A DNA stretch of 64,000 nt, from positions 15,389,501-15,453,500 of the forward strand of contig NC_065886.2 in assembly GCF_932274485.2 (NCBI RefSeq), written 5' to 3'. The first letter of the stretch is position 1. Every line of letters starts with the position of its first letter. The notes under the pieces were generated by a model. The model did no database searches, had not been told where the DNA came from, and saw only the letters and a program-made list of their open reading frames with translations. Below are positions 10,601 to 18,648 of the stretch, piece by piece. The position numbers and the translations under genes are program-made. The DNA is from Patella vulgata. Lineage: Eukaryota > Mollusca > Gastropoda > Patellidae.

Positions 10601-13600
10601 AGAGATTACATAATCTATGACATATATCATGTCGATTTACGGTTTTTTTTTTAATATGCCACTATTAATATTAAAACAAAGCCGAGAGTCATATATATAT
10701 AAAACATTCTAATTAGTGATCTGCTTCTCGCTATAAAATATTGAGAAAGGAAACAGTATTACTCGGCCCCAATCGGTGTAAAACAGTTGGACGTTATACC
10801 CCAATTCATTTCGGTATTACTCGGATATCGAAACACTATATAGCCTTTACACTACATCAGTGGAAGATATGTTTATTAACCATTACTTGAAATGACAAAG
10901 AGTCCTCGTAATATTTAAGGTTATATAAAGAACTACTTCCGTTTCTATGATGTTTCTCTACATTTGTATGGCTGCACACTACTAAAAAAAATATTGTAGG
11001 TCTTTATCATGGCGTCAAATGTTATATAAATCTTTATTTAAACATGTATTCACATGTCAAGTCTATTATCAACTCTCAAGAGCATTGGGTAGCCGAGATT
11101 CAAATGGATTTCAACACCCACAAGATTTAGAAATTTAACGACAAAATGGATAATCGAAACTTAGTCTCGGTCGTCAATAATAAACGACCTATGCTACATC
11201 TTCAAATGTCATAACTTCTCGCAGAAAAAAAGTAATTTGAGTCAATATATTATTTTTTCATTATCTATTCGAACAAGAACGCCTCTTTATCTAACATAAT
11301 GCATCTTTAAGTTGCAATGGGCAAACATGTATCTCGAATCATTCGCGTCAAATTATATGTCCACAGCTAAGAATGTCTGCCATTGGTGACAGATTAAAAC
11401 AGAAACGAAGACAACAAGTATCTCCGAAACGGCAGAATTGTTCTACAACTTTCTTTGGGCGATTATTGGACGAAATAGGAAATAATACTACCTTGAACTC
11501 TTCTTTCTAACTATTCTCCCCGTGGCATTCTCATTCTTTCGTTGACTTTGCCTCCAGACGTGATGTATTCATTACACTATAATCGTGTAATATAAGATCA
11601 TGTCTGCACTATACGTTGTAGATGAGGTTTTCGGAGGCGCATATCAGAGAAGAGTTGGGGCCATTTGCCCATACTCCCACCCCCGTTTTGGGTCGTCAGT
11701 TAAATAAGTTTATAAACCAGGCGAGCCAAATAACCAAAGCAATGCTACTTTTGCTGGGATGGGATGGGGGGATTACAGCCCATAAAATACCCATTTTAAT
11801 ATAATTAAGAATCGTTTTGGGTCATGTGCCCTCCTCCAACCCCAACCCCTTGGACAACCATGTAAGGTGTGCTCCACTAAAGGTTTTGTAAACTAATATA
11901 CGTATTATAATAACATTGCTTAAAAAAATAGCCCAGAACAAAATAGTGGAACAAACCTTTGTTGTTTTCCAGATGTTTATACAACGGAAAATGTTTTATT
12001 TTGGTGGGATACCCATCAGCCATTAATATTTGATGGAGATCTGGACCTAAATCAAGGTCTACCACAGTTTGCTATTACTGATTCTATAACAGTTGGGTGT
12101 ACAGCATCACTAGGGGGCAGTAAGTAAACAACATTATATTTAATACGAGCATAGCACCGTTAGATCTAATTGATAAGGCCAACTTCAAGTTCGGTCACAG
12201 GTCGCGAGATGTAAACAGGGCTAGCGCTAATCTCTACCCTAACCCTAAACCAGGACCTAGCCCTAACGCTTACCCTAACCTACAATCTCGCCAACAATCA
12301 CGTGCCCTAACCTTATTGACATCTCAGCGACCTTGACGAAAGTTGAGTTGGCCCTAAGAAATAGATGTAGCCGCGTAGAACGAGTATAGATTCCTTGGGA
12401 GTTGGAATTCGATATAAGAGTAGGCCGTAACGCCACTGTCCAGGAAAATTTCCCTCGTTGCACACTGTACGGCGTATGCCCGTCTTCATTAGCCAAGTAG
12501 GAGCCGAACAGGACAGTATTTCTTCAATGCACTAGTATCAGTTCATTAACCATTGCTACTCTAACTCTAGTATAGTAGAGTTATCTTCTCCTAGGCCCAG
12601 GTCTTGTCTGTCGACTAATGACGACTATGGGTTTAGACTATAATCCAGGATAAACCGCACGAAGTTGGGCAGGCGATTCCACTTCTTGTCGCGTACATGC
12701 TTGGTCTCGAACACTTAGGGATCCAATCCGTAATTCATTGTTCTGTGTCAGACGTATAAAGTAGGCTACGCTGCAATTTGTAAGCGATGTTTTGGACCTG
12801 GACTGAAGGATGCTGTTGACAAGAAGATGGCGGTCACTGTTCCTATCAGGAGATTCAGACCATCAATGTCCATTATCACGAGTCATTTTGTCTCCTACTA
12901 AGAGTTTATAGTCTTGATAGCTGGTCGGTAGTAAATATTTGCTTCGACCCTTCCACTGTCGCGATTAACCAGACTATTTCTACTGTTAGCGTTGCCGCCA
13001 GTTAGTATAAAATATTTAAGTTGCGTACATTCCTCTAATGAACTTTTTTCTTTGTTTTTCAGCAAATTTTGCATGCATAAAGGCCTCTTTTACATTACGA
13101 CGTGACGTCAGATACTATGTCATACAAGTGTACATTCCCAGTATTCTAATAGTAGGATTATCATGGGTGTCATTTTGGTTGGATCTGAACGCTATACCGG
13201 CACGTGTTTCGCTGGGAGTTTTAACAGTACTTACTTTGAATACCCATGGCTCTAACGTGCAAGCAGCGCTACCCAAAGTCTCGTATATTAAAGCAATAGA
13301 CGTGTGGACAGTGGCCTGCTTAATATTTGTATTTTCCGCTCTGTTAGAGTTTGCTTATGTGAATGTTTTGTCTCGGAGAGGTGATAAGCTGAATTATATC
13401 GGATCTGGATGTGGAACAACTCCCTGTTTTTGTGATATTGATATAGATCCTGATAAGGTTAGTAAGACATTTTATATATCCGAGGAATTTTATCGACAAA
13501 GTAATGAGAGAAGGCGAGGGCGGGAGGGGAGGGTGTGGTGGTAACAGAAATCTGGAAATGCAATAGAAAACCCATACAGGTCACAATTCTGTGGAATACA

Positions 13601-16600
13601 ATTACTGCCAATCTGATTAACACTCAGATCCCATTTCGTTTCGTTTTTTATAGTTTTACATGTCTTTATATAACCCGAGTTCTGGATGTTGTGAGGGATT
13701 AGCCAATGAAACGGTTTGTTACGGCGAGTTGTTGGCGTGAAGTGTACGGAAGAACTCGCTGCAAAACAACTCTTCCAGATCCTTGTAAAACAAGTAAAAA
13801 CGAAATTTTGAACTATAAAAAACGAAACGAAATAGAATCTGTGTTTTAATCAGATAGCATGTAGATGTAACCTTATTTAACTAAAACTATTAGAACAATG
13901 ACTAAATAAACCATTGAAGGCCGAGTAATTAAATTAGTGAGTAGGAATAAACGTTGATCTCTGTTCTTCGTTGGTTTGTGTCTTCGTATCTGAATGGCTT
14001 CATGTAGTCGGCGTGTCCTCTTGTTGCTGATATTTAACATTTGACATGTAACAAACCCCACAGGAACATTCGATTTGATAAACACGTCACTTTGGTTGTA
14101 GTGGTTGTGTTGAATTTAGTTCACCATTTGCTCTTAATATGTCTTTGGTGTCCGTCTTCCTTAGTCCAGTTCGGAGCAGAACAGTAGGACGTTAAACCCC
14201 ATTTCATGTCTTTGGTGCTGTTAATTTTTGTTAAGGTTACATCTATATCTGGTTGCTGCTTTAGTAGCCTTTTTATTTGGGGTAGTCGGGGTTTTCTAGT
14301 CGACGGGGTTTTATTGATGGTGTTATTAGCAAAATTCTCCGGATAGCTGTTGAAGTTTGTAAAGACATCTTTCAGATGAACAATTTCCTTAGGCAGGTTC
14401 TCAGGGTCACATATCAATTTCGCACGGTTAACCAGAGTTGCAAGTGTTGCTGATTTAACCCTATTTTTGTAATTGGTGATTCCACATACTTGTGACCTGT
14501 ACATTCCAGTTTAATTACTCAGTGTCATTGAAAGAATTCAATAAAAAGCCGTGGAGAAAAAGAGAGAGAAAAAAATCTCCGAAATTTGTCGTTTTTGATC
14601 CAGGAATCGATTCACAAGCACCACGTACTTTTGATATGACGCCATTTTTGAATCACCGCTTACTAATTATTATCTTATAGGGTATGTTTTTCTTTGTTCA
14701 GTACAAATGGGGCCCGAAACCATATAATGCACGACTCGTGTATCGATTATAAAAATTTCCATTGTGTTTTAAATATTGAATAAGGGAATGCCATATTTTC
14801 ACGGAAATATAACAACATCACTATGATTGATCACTATTCAATTCTAATTGTTTAGCTCCTATAAATAGCATTGAGGGGTCAATAACTTACGTAATTTTAA
14901 CATTGCACAAAAAACTTAAGCTTTTGTTTAAAAAAAATATTTAATTGATTACGGCTACATGGAAATTATAAACGATTTGTTAAGACTATAATGCATTTTG
15001 CCTACATCTCTGCCATACCGTGTTTCTTTCCGCAATATTTTACTCTTCAAATACCGGAAGTAACTATCTGGAATGATGCTTCGTAAACAGTAATTTATTA
15101 ATTAATCTTGAACACTTTTAATTTTTACTATGTAGAACATTATATTAAACAATAAACTATGGACCTATTAGATACATTTCCCTATCGGTACATTAATTAT
15201 ATATATTATACGCTTATATGTATTATGGCCATCTAAGGGGAATAATTCGAATAGTATTTAAGCTGTAATAATTCTTTGTACCGTCGCTGAGAAACTTGGG
15301 TATTATAAAGAGTGAAGCCATTGTAATACGAGGTGAACTAACCGACTTTAATATATTATACTGTTCATTTCACCCGTGGGACAGGGTTCGGATGGCCGAA
15401 TGGTTAGCGTGGGCGCTTTGTATCATAAGTTCTGTCATTGAGTCAACTGGCGGGTTTTCTCCGGGTCCTCCGGTTTCCTCCTACTGCTAAAGACCCCTAC
15501 GCCCAAGCAAATTAATTTTTAAAAAATTGAACAATTTTTTTTTAGTCCCCAAATGACCTAGTTTGTATCGAGTGGACGTTAAACCCCATTTCTCTTTCTC
15601 TCTCCCTCTCGTTTGTGGGACAATCGTGACGTTCGACACACATATAGTTTAATCTTGAATGATGTTAGTGACCCCATTGACCCGTATGGATTCTACATGA
15701 GTGGTGTTCGTTGGACACTTCACCATATTATGTTTGCCGCAGTATAGCCGTGGTTGGTGCTGACGTACCACTGAACACCATATTTCATTTGATTATTTAC
15801 TTTGAACTAAATGAAGAAAAGACCGGGTCAGTATTGAACACGACCCAAAGTACGCCCATCTGATATGGATACCAACCGATAAGATCCGAAAAGAAACTTG
15901 TAGGGTATCCTCCGAATTAACACCAACATTGAATTTCGGATCTGAGTTGGAAATCGGTTCAGTATCAAACACTGGACATTTTGGTCGATATCTAAACCGT
16001 TCAACTACCACAGCCACTGAACTGTTTAGGGACATTTATAAATAGCAAATGCTACGGACTCTTTATGGATACTATCATAATTCGCCATTTTGTTTTACGT
16101 ACATTCTATCATTAGCAGAAGTGACCAAGCCTCGCGAGACTAGTAATATATATAAGTGTAAAGACCAGTCCGATAATATCGTTCCCAAAGTAACAATGAA
16201 TAGTGTTGCAAACAGTTTCCAGGGAGAAGAAATTTGAATAAACAATGAGGTAATGAGCCTGTTTCGGGTTGTAATCAACGCCATTTTGAATTATTCTAAA
16301 TGCATCCGTCTGTATGTTAAATTATCATGAAAGTGGGTTATCAGCTTTATTTAAATATGCCTTGGGACTTTGTGGTTTATATCAATGCAAATCTATAACA
16401 AAACACAGCTATTTCATAAATACTAGATGATATCAAAATATTTCTAGGTACACTTTTATTGCTTATTGATGCATAATATGCTTTGTATCACTGGGAAATC
16501 TAAACAAATTCCCTGTAAATTGCGGCATTTGCACAAATAGATGAGATAGAGCGTAGAAACTATATATAGGCTAATATTAAAGCTAGGACGAACCCAAGTG

Positions 16601-18151
16601 GTTTAGTGCTGCTTGACATGCGGTACTACCAACTGGTATGTCAGATATCTTTGACATCTTTCTCGTTACTTTGTCTTTCATTTTGGGGGGAGTGGGGTGC
16701 GTCATTGGTTTTTGTTGATCCTCTTTTTAGATGTGTTTTTATATTGTATTCACCCCTGCCTGTCAGTCCGTGTTCTTGATCACCTAAAAAAAACTTGTGG
16801 CCACTCTATTGGCTAATGCTATCATCCGATTGACTTAACATTTAGTGACCGTGATTATGTTCTTGAAAATGAAAAGCGTACGTTTCGTTACCTGGCAACC
16901 TATGGTTTTCTCGTAGGTAACACAGGTCACCACCACCTACGTACATACTAGCACTGCCATCTAAACTGAATCCAAAGTAATATTCCCCACTCGCCAGGCT
17001 ATAGTGTTTAAGTTTCTCAGCTTCAGTTATGCTAGATCTTACACGCTCTATGTGGGCGTTTTGGGCAGGGTAACCCTACCTTTCTTTACTGGGTATGCCC
17101 GTTTAACCATAATTCAAGATTTATTCAATCAAACCCAATTTTCTCTTTGATATGGCGATGGTGGGTGTCGTACACAGTGCAGAGTAGGCTTAGTATTTCT
17201 AGAACTTTGCTGTTGTTGCTGGCTATGGTGGCTGATTGGTATCATGTGATGTCGTAATGTTGATTTTCATAAGGCGACAATCCAACACCACGAAATTTTA
17301 ACCCGACAACCAGACATCACGACAAGCCGACATCACGACAAGCCGACATCACGAAATTTAATCCGTCTATACGACATTTTTACACGACATTATGACATTT
17401 TTCATGTCGTGTTGTCGAGTTAAAATGTCGTGATGTCGGCTTGTCGGCCATGCTCCTCCCAATACTATGATTATGGACATTGATCCTGGTGTTGGTTAAG
17501 AAAGTTCCAAGGGATTTCTCCCTGTCGGTATTGCAAGGCAGAGGGTCTAGCAAAGATACACAGTCTAGTTGTGTAGGACAAAAACGCAAGCTTTTTTGTA
17601 CACATTGAGGAGTACATAAAAGAACGCTTCGTAGTTGGAATTCGATAAAGAAATGCCACTGTCCAGATAAAATTTCCCACATAGAAGACTGCATAGAACT
17701 CATCCTCTCATTGGCCCAGTGCTTCACACCAATTTTTGGGAGCCATAGTGATACAGCCATGCGAAGACTGGCGCGAGAAGTTTGGCAGGGTCCAGTTGGC
17801 CTGGATAACTAAGTAAAGAAAATGGGTCGCTGAGCTGGGTAAAAGCTACTGTCTAGATTCTCTAATAAGCAATATATTCATATATTTAATGAATAATTTG
17901 CGGGCTCAGGCCGCTATTGAATATGCTGCTTGAAATTAATTTTATCACTTGTTGCTATTTATTACGGTGTATTATAATTATTACAGGATACTTCAAATGA
18001 TAATTCTACACCTGAGAAAAGAAGACAAAATTACCAGAAATGGCGACATGCCGCAAGACGAGTTGATAAAATGTCTCGTATAGCGTTTCCTGTTGGCTTT
18101 ATAACTTTTAATCTTGTTTATTGGATTACTTATGTCTTTGTTGATATCTAA
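3129..18151 (+). CDS. Cys-loop ligand-gated chloride channel subunit (GlyR/GluCl/GABA-A type), six exons, 5' end missing
   Basis: Six exons (3129-3196, 6164-6390, 8005-8087, 11973-12119, 13063-13457, 17987-18151) join in frame to 361 codons plus stop. The product is one subunit of a pentameric plasma-membrane anion channel. Visible in order: beta strand 1 (NVTIKIF), the loop-D region ending WVDERLQF, the loop-A region VPDVYFRNEK, a canonical Cys-loop with 13 residues between cysteines (CRMDLLKYPLDTQIC), the second cysteine pair typical of GlyR and GluCl (CTASLGGTNFAC), M1 (YYVIQVYIPSILIVGLSWVS), M2 starting PARVSLG (the PAR motif of anion selectivity), M3 (WTVACLIFVFSALLEF), a loop of about 50 residues and M4 ending VFVDI. 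Exon phases all agree. The signal peptide and extreme N terminus are not in the assembled part. The ligand is unclear because usual agonist-contact residues are replaced; subfamily assignment is uncertain, channel identity is not. Confidence 0.95.
3545..3846 (-). mobile_element. SINE S1, reverse copy in channel intron
   Basis: On the minus strand the tRNA-like head (GGCTCAGTCAGTCAG, then GTTCGATCC) is followed by the S1 body and the box seen on the plus strand as CTGGGCTAATGAAGACG. A poly-C run lies at the head end. The open frames here are by-products. Confidence 0.75.
3945..4176 (+). mobile_element. SINE S2, diverged copy
   Basis: It shows GACGTGGTTTCAATTCC (B-box region), TTCTACGGTTCCTCCAG (core), GCTAAGACC, and the tail GAGCGGACGTTGAACCC followed by CTCTCTC. 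This is the same order as the better copies at 15388 and 40750. Confidence 0.7.
4592..4635. repeat. GA dinucleotide microsatellite
   Basis: A run of GA units followed by a short G run. Confidence 0.9.
4736..5147. mobile_element. MITE, AGGAGC family (F1), flanked by TTAA
   Basis: The left end is TTAAAGGAGCTAAATC and the right end runs into CTCCTTTAA, giving short terminal inverted repeats with TTAA at both edges. The body contains ATGAATGTATATAAACTGAT and GTTCGGCGAAATACG, also seen in the copies at 20937, 22996, 36863 and 61967. No coding capacity. TTAA target sites fit piggyBac- or Kolobok-type mobilisation. Confidence 0.8.
5150..5780. other. channel intron, unique AT-rich sequence
   Basis: No gene or recognised repeat. 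An 80-codon minus-strand frame here has no recognisable features. Confidence 0.4.
5783..5925 (+). mobile_element. SINE S1, 3' half
   Basis: It begins at CCTTGGCAGTTGGAATTCGA and ends at AGGACGTTAAACCCCATTTC. The tRNA-like head is missing. Confidence 0.75.
6164..6390 (+). CDS. channel exon b (loops D and A)
   Basis: The acceptor TTTGTTTAAG precedes GATTATTCG and the donor ATGAG|GTAAGA follows. The 227 nt start in phase 0 (DYSVEIYL) and leave in phase 2 inside the Arg codon of VVYSMR. The aligned vertebrate exon also begins with an Asp-Tyr pair. Confidence 0.95.
6391..8004 (+). other. channel intron
   Basis: AT-rich. It contains segment A (6929-7102), duplicated at 9731, and a TTA microsatellite near 7270. 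No other gene is seen. Confidence 0.6.
6929..7102. repeat. segment A, source of a duplicated block
   Basis: About 173 bp containing GGCGTGCTTAATTACGCAAT and TACTGCGTCTATGGCGTGTT recur almost unchanged at 9731-9903, with only a few differences seen. Confidence 0.9.
8005..8087 (+). CDS. channel exon c (Cys-loop)
   Basis: The acceptor TATATTTCAG precedes ATTGTC; the donor is AGTT|GTAAGT. The 83 nt encode RLSLTLICRMDLLKYPLDTQ then ICPMVIQS. Both Cys-loop cysteines and the P-x-D motif are present. The length equals that of the vertebrate GLRA/GABA-A Cys-loop exon as I remember it. It lies inside an opposing artefact frame and would be missed by simple frame scanning. Confidence 0.95.
8325..8480. 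repeat. tandem duplication, two units of ~80 bp
   Basis: TATACAAAATTCGAGTCT followed by TTTCTGGGGTTAAGC recurs about 75-80 bases later with small changes. Confidence 0.75.
8530..8931. mobile_element. MITE, CATTATG family (F2), flanked by TTAA
   Basis: The left end is TTAAGACACATTATGGGAGA; the right end is GCTCTTGCATAATGTATGTT then TAA. The termini are inverted repeats (consensus TTAAAnATACATTATG). The body contains GATTATGGCCTGGATAGGTT. Other copies lie near 30605, 37612, 38867, 40235 and 44798. Confidence 0.85.
9075..9315. repeat. imperfect ~40-bp tandem repeat, about 6 units
   Basis: Each unit carries a CCATATTGGGACACAAAT-like stretch followed by TGTTTGATC or TGTTTTA. The open frames on both strands here come from the repeat. 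Confidence 0.7.
9453..9599. repeat. segment B, source of a duplicated block
   Basis: 147 bp beginning TATTGAACATAGGCACGTTG recur at 9898-10044 with no difference that I could see. Confidence 0.9.
9731..10044. repeat. chimeric block A'-B'
   Basis: A copy of segment A (9731-9903) is fused directly to a copy of segment B (9898-10044). The join falls in TATTGA, which is present in both sources. Confidence 0.9.
10086..10371. mobile_element. MITE with ~45-bp inverted termini
   Basis: The left terminus GGGAGATTCTAATTGTAGCC pairs with the reverse complement of the right terminus, GGGAGATGCTAATTGTGGGC, and similarity continues for about 45 bp. The interior has telomere-like AACCCTAACC and GGGTTAGG. 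No coding capacity. Confidence 0.75.
10763..10815 (+). mobile_element. SINE S1 tail fragment
   Basis: AAACAGTTGGACGTTATACC matches the S1 tail. Confidence 0.5.
10820..11970 (+). other. channel intron, unique sequence
   Basis: No further repeat or gene recognised. A 60-codon plus frame near 11622 has no recognisable features. Confidence 0.4.
11973..12119 (+). CDS. channel exon d (beta strands leading to loop C)
   Basis: The acceptor TTGTTTTCCAG precedes ATGTTT; the donor is GGCA|GTAAGT. Joined to exon c it reads SYVYTTENVLFWWDT and continues to LPQFAITDSITVGCTASLGG. It leaves in phase 1. LPQF and the Cys before the loop-C region match the GlyR/GluCl family. Confidence 0.95.
12178..12353. mobile_element. 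MITE with ~37-bp inverted termini
   Basis: GGCCAACTTCAAGTTCGGTC on the left pairs with the reverse complement of GACGAAAGTTGAGTTGGCC on the right, continuing through GGTCGCGAGATG and CATCTCAGCGACC. The interior carries CCCTAACCCTAA repeats. Confidence 0.75.
12385..12535 (+). mobile_element. SINE S1, 3' half
   Basis: It contains GAGTTGGAATTCGATATAAG, then GTATGCCCGTCTTCATTAGC. The final tail is altered. Confidence 0.65.
13063..13457 (+). CDS. channel exon e (loop C, M1, M2, M3, loop start)
   Basis: The acceptor TTGTTTTTCAG precedes CAAATT; the donor AAG|GTTAGT follows DIDPDK. One 395-nt exon holds loop C, M1, M2 and M3, which several vertebrate relatives split over two exons. M2 reads from PARVSLGVLTVLTLNTHG. 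The loop begins with a Cys-containing stretch (GCGTTPCFCDID). An alternative donor farther downstream would break the reading frame into the last exon. Confidence 0.95.
13609..13856. mobile_element. MITE, ACAGATC family, both termini present
   Basis: ATCTGATTAACACTCAGATC at the left pairs with GTGTTTTAATCAGAT at the right, with extended termini TTTCGTTTCGTTTTTTATAG and CTATAAAAAACGAAACGAAA. Same family as 804-1099 and 63558-63880. Confidence 0.8.
13873..14504 (-). mobile_element. Penelope-like retroelement fragment, broken
   Basis: On the minus strand the 5' part (14210-14504) resembles the segment after the reverse transcriptase of Penelope-like elements (TLVNRAKLICDPENLPKE, FTNFNSYPENF). 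The 3' part (13873-14085) resembles the end of their GIY-YIG endonuclease (EAIQIRRHKPTKNRD). It is a degraded fossil with several breaks, carries a SINE tail insertion at 14144-14205 and lies antisense in a channel intron. The family call is from remembered motifs. Confidence 0.65.
14144..14205 (+). mobile_element. SINE S1 tail inserted in the Penelope-like fragment
   Basis: GTCCGTCTTCCTTAGTCCAG, then AGTAGGACGTTAAACCCC, interrupts the fragment. Confidence 0.75.
14640..14905. mobile_element. MITE F1, internal fragment
   Basis: It matches the right half of the copy at 36863-37324: TTTTTGAATCACCGC, GTTCAGTACAAATGG, GCACGACTCGTGTATCGAT, TTTTCACGG. Confidence 0.6.
15388..15612 (+). mobile_element. 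SINE S2, tRNA-like head plus CTCCGG core
   Basis: The head GGATGGCCGAATGGTTAGCG is followed by TCTGTCATTGAGTCAACTGG, the core TTTTCTCCGGGTCCTCCGGT then TTCCTCC, then CTGCTAAAGACCCCTACG and the tail GGACGTTAAACCCCATTTC with CTCT repeats. The core resembles a CCGGGTnCTCCGGTTTCC motif common in animal SINEs (from memory). Its end is the same as that of family S1. Confidence 0.85.
15739..15790 (+). mobile_element. short SINE-like tail, family S3
   Basis: TTGGTGCTGACGTACCACTG then TTTCATTTG. Related to 36410-36480 and, reversed, 42783-42835. Confidence 0.45.
15800..17230 (+). other. channel intron, unique sequence
   Basis: Nothing recognised beyond short frames without features. Confidence 0.4.
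17262..17455. repeat. hairpin-rich ACGACA repeat with inverted ends
   Basis: ACGACAAGCCGACATC is repeated in tandem on the left and appears inverted on the right (GATGTCGGCTTGTCG). Arms of about 35-40 bp flank a spacer of CGACATT-type units, so it could form a long hairpin. Possibly a MITE; no target duplication was established. Confidence 0.7.
17495..17735 (+). mobile_element. SINE S1, diverged copy
   Basis: It contains AAGCTTTTTTGTACACATTG, then TTGGAATTCGATAAAG, CCACTGTCCAGATAAAATTT and CATTGGCCCAGT in S1 order. The minus-strand frames here are by-products. Confidence 0.6.
17987..18151 (+). CDS. channel last exon (end of intracellular loop, M4, stop)
   Basis: The acceptor AATTATTACAG precedes GATACT. 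It reads DTSNDNSTPEKRRQ, then a basic pre-M4 helix (KWRHAARRVDKMSR), then M4 (IAFPVGFITFNLVYWITYVF) and ends VDI-stop. The basic helix before M4 is typical of anion-selective members. Confidence 0.95.
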   Translation, partial: DTSNDNSTPEKRRQNYQKWRHAARRVDKMSRIAFPVGFITFNLVYWITYVFVDI

Positions 18152-18440
18152 TGGTAAGTATGTAATTTACAACAATGAAACTTGAATCCTCTCTTACTAC
18201 TGATGTTACAAAGAGATGCTCTACTTTCGCTTCCACCTGAAATGATATTGCAGACATTGGGTCCTTGGCTCAAAAATTCTTTGATCATTTGCTATTTGCA
18301 TGAAATACGATGGTCGAGGTTTTATGGCCACAGTACCTCACCTAAATAGGGAGAGGTGGGGAGAGGAGTGAAGGTCGTGGTATTGTTTCTATTATTGTAT
18401 GGTAGACCCAAAAGTACCGAGTTTGTGTCAGTTGTACGTG

Positions 18441-18515
18441 ACCCCCCCCCCCCCCGCCTCTCTCTCTCTCTCTCTCCCTCTCTGTATCTCTCTCTCTCTC
18501 ATCTCCCTCTCATCT
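18441..18515. repeat. poly-C tract followed by CT microsatellite
   Basis: About 17 C residues, then CTCTCT runs with CCCTCT interruptions. Confidence 0.9.
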
Positions 18516-18648
18516 CTCATCATCTGAATGACTAGACATATTTTCTTGGTTAACAACGCAGACATCGTCCATATAAGAGCTTATAATTCATATAGAAATA
18601 TCACCCTGGGAGGCTTATTACTTTATCAGTAATTCGTATATCTCATTA

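Noticed and set aside
13458-13544. Continuation of the channel exon to the stop at 13542-13544
   Set aside because: The sequence after DPDK turns into low-complexity RRGREGR. The GTTAGT donor at 13458 joins in frame to the M4 exon at 17987, which is needed for a complete channel.
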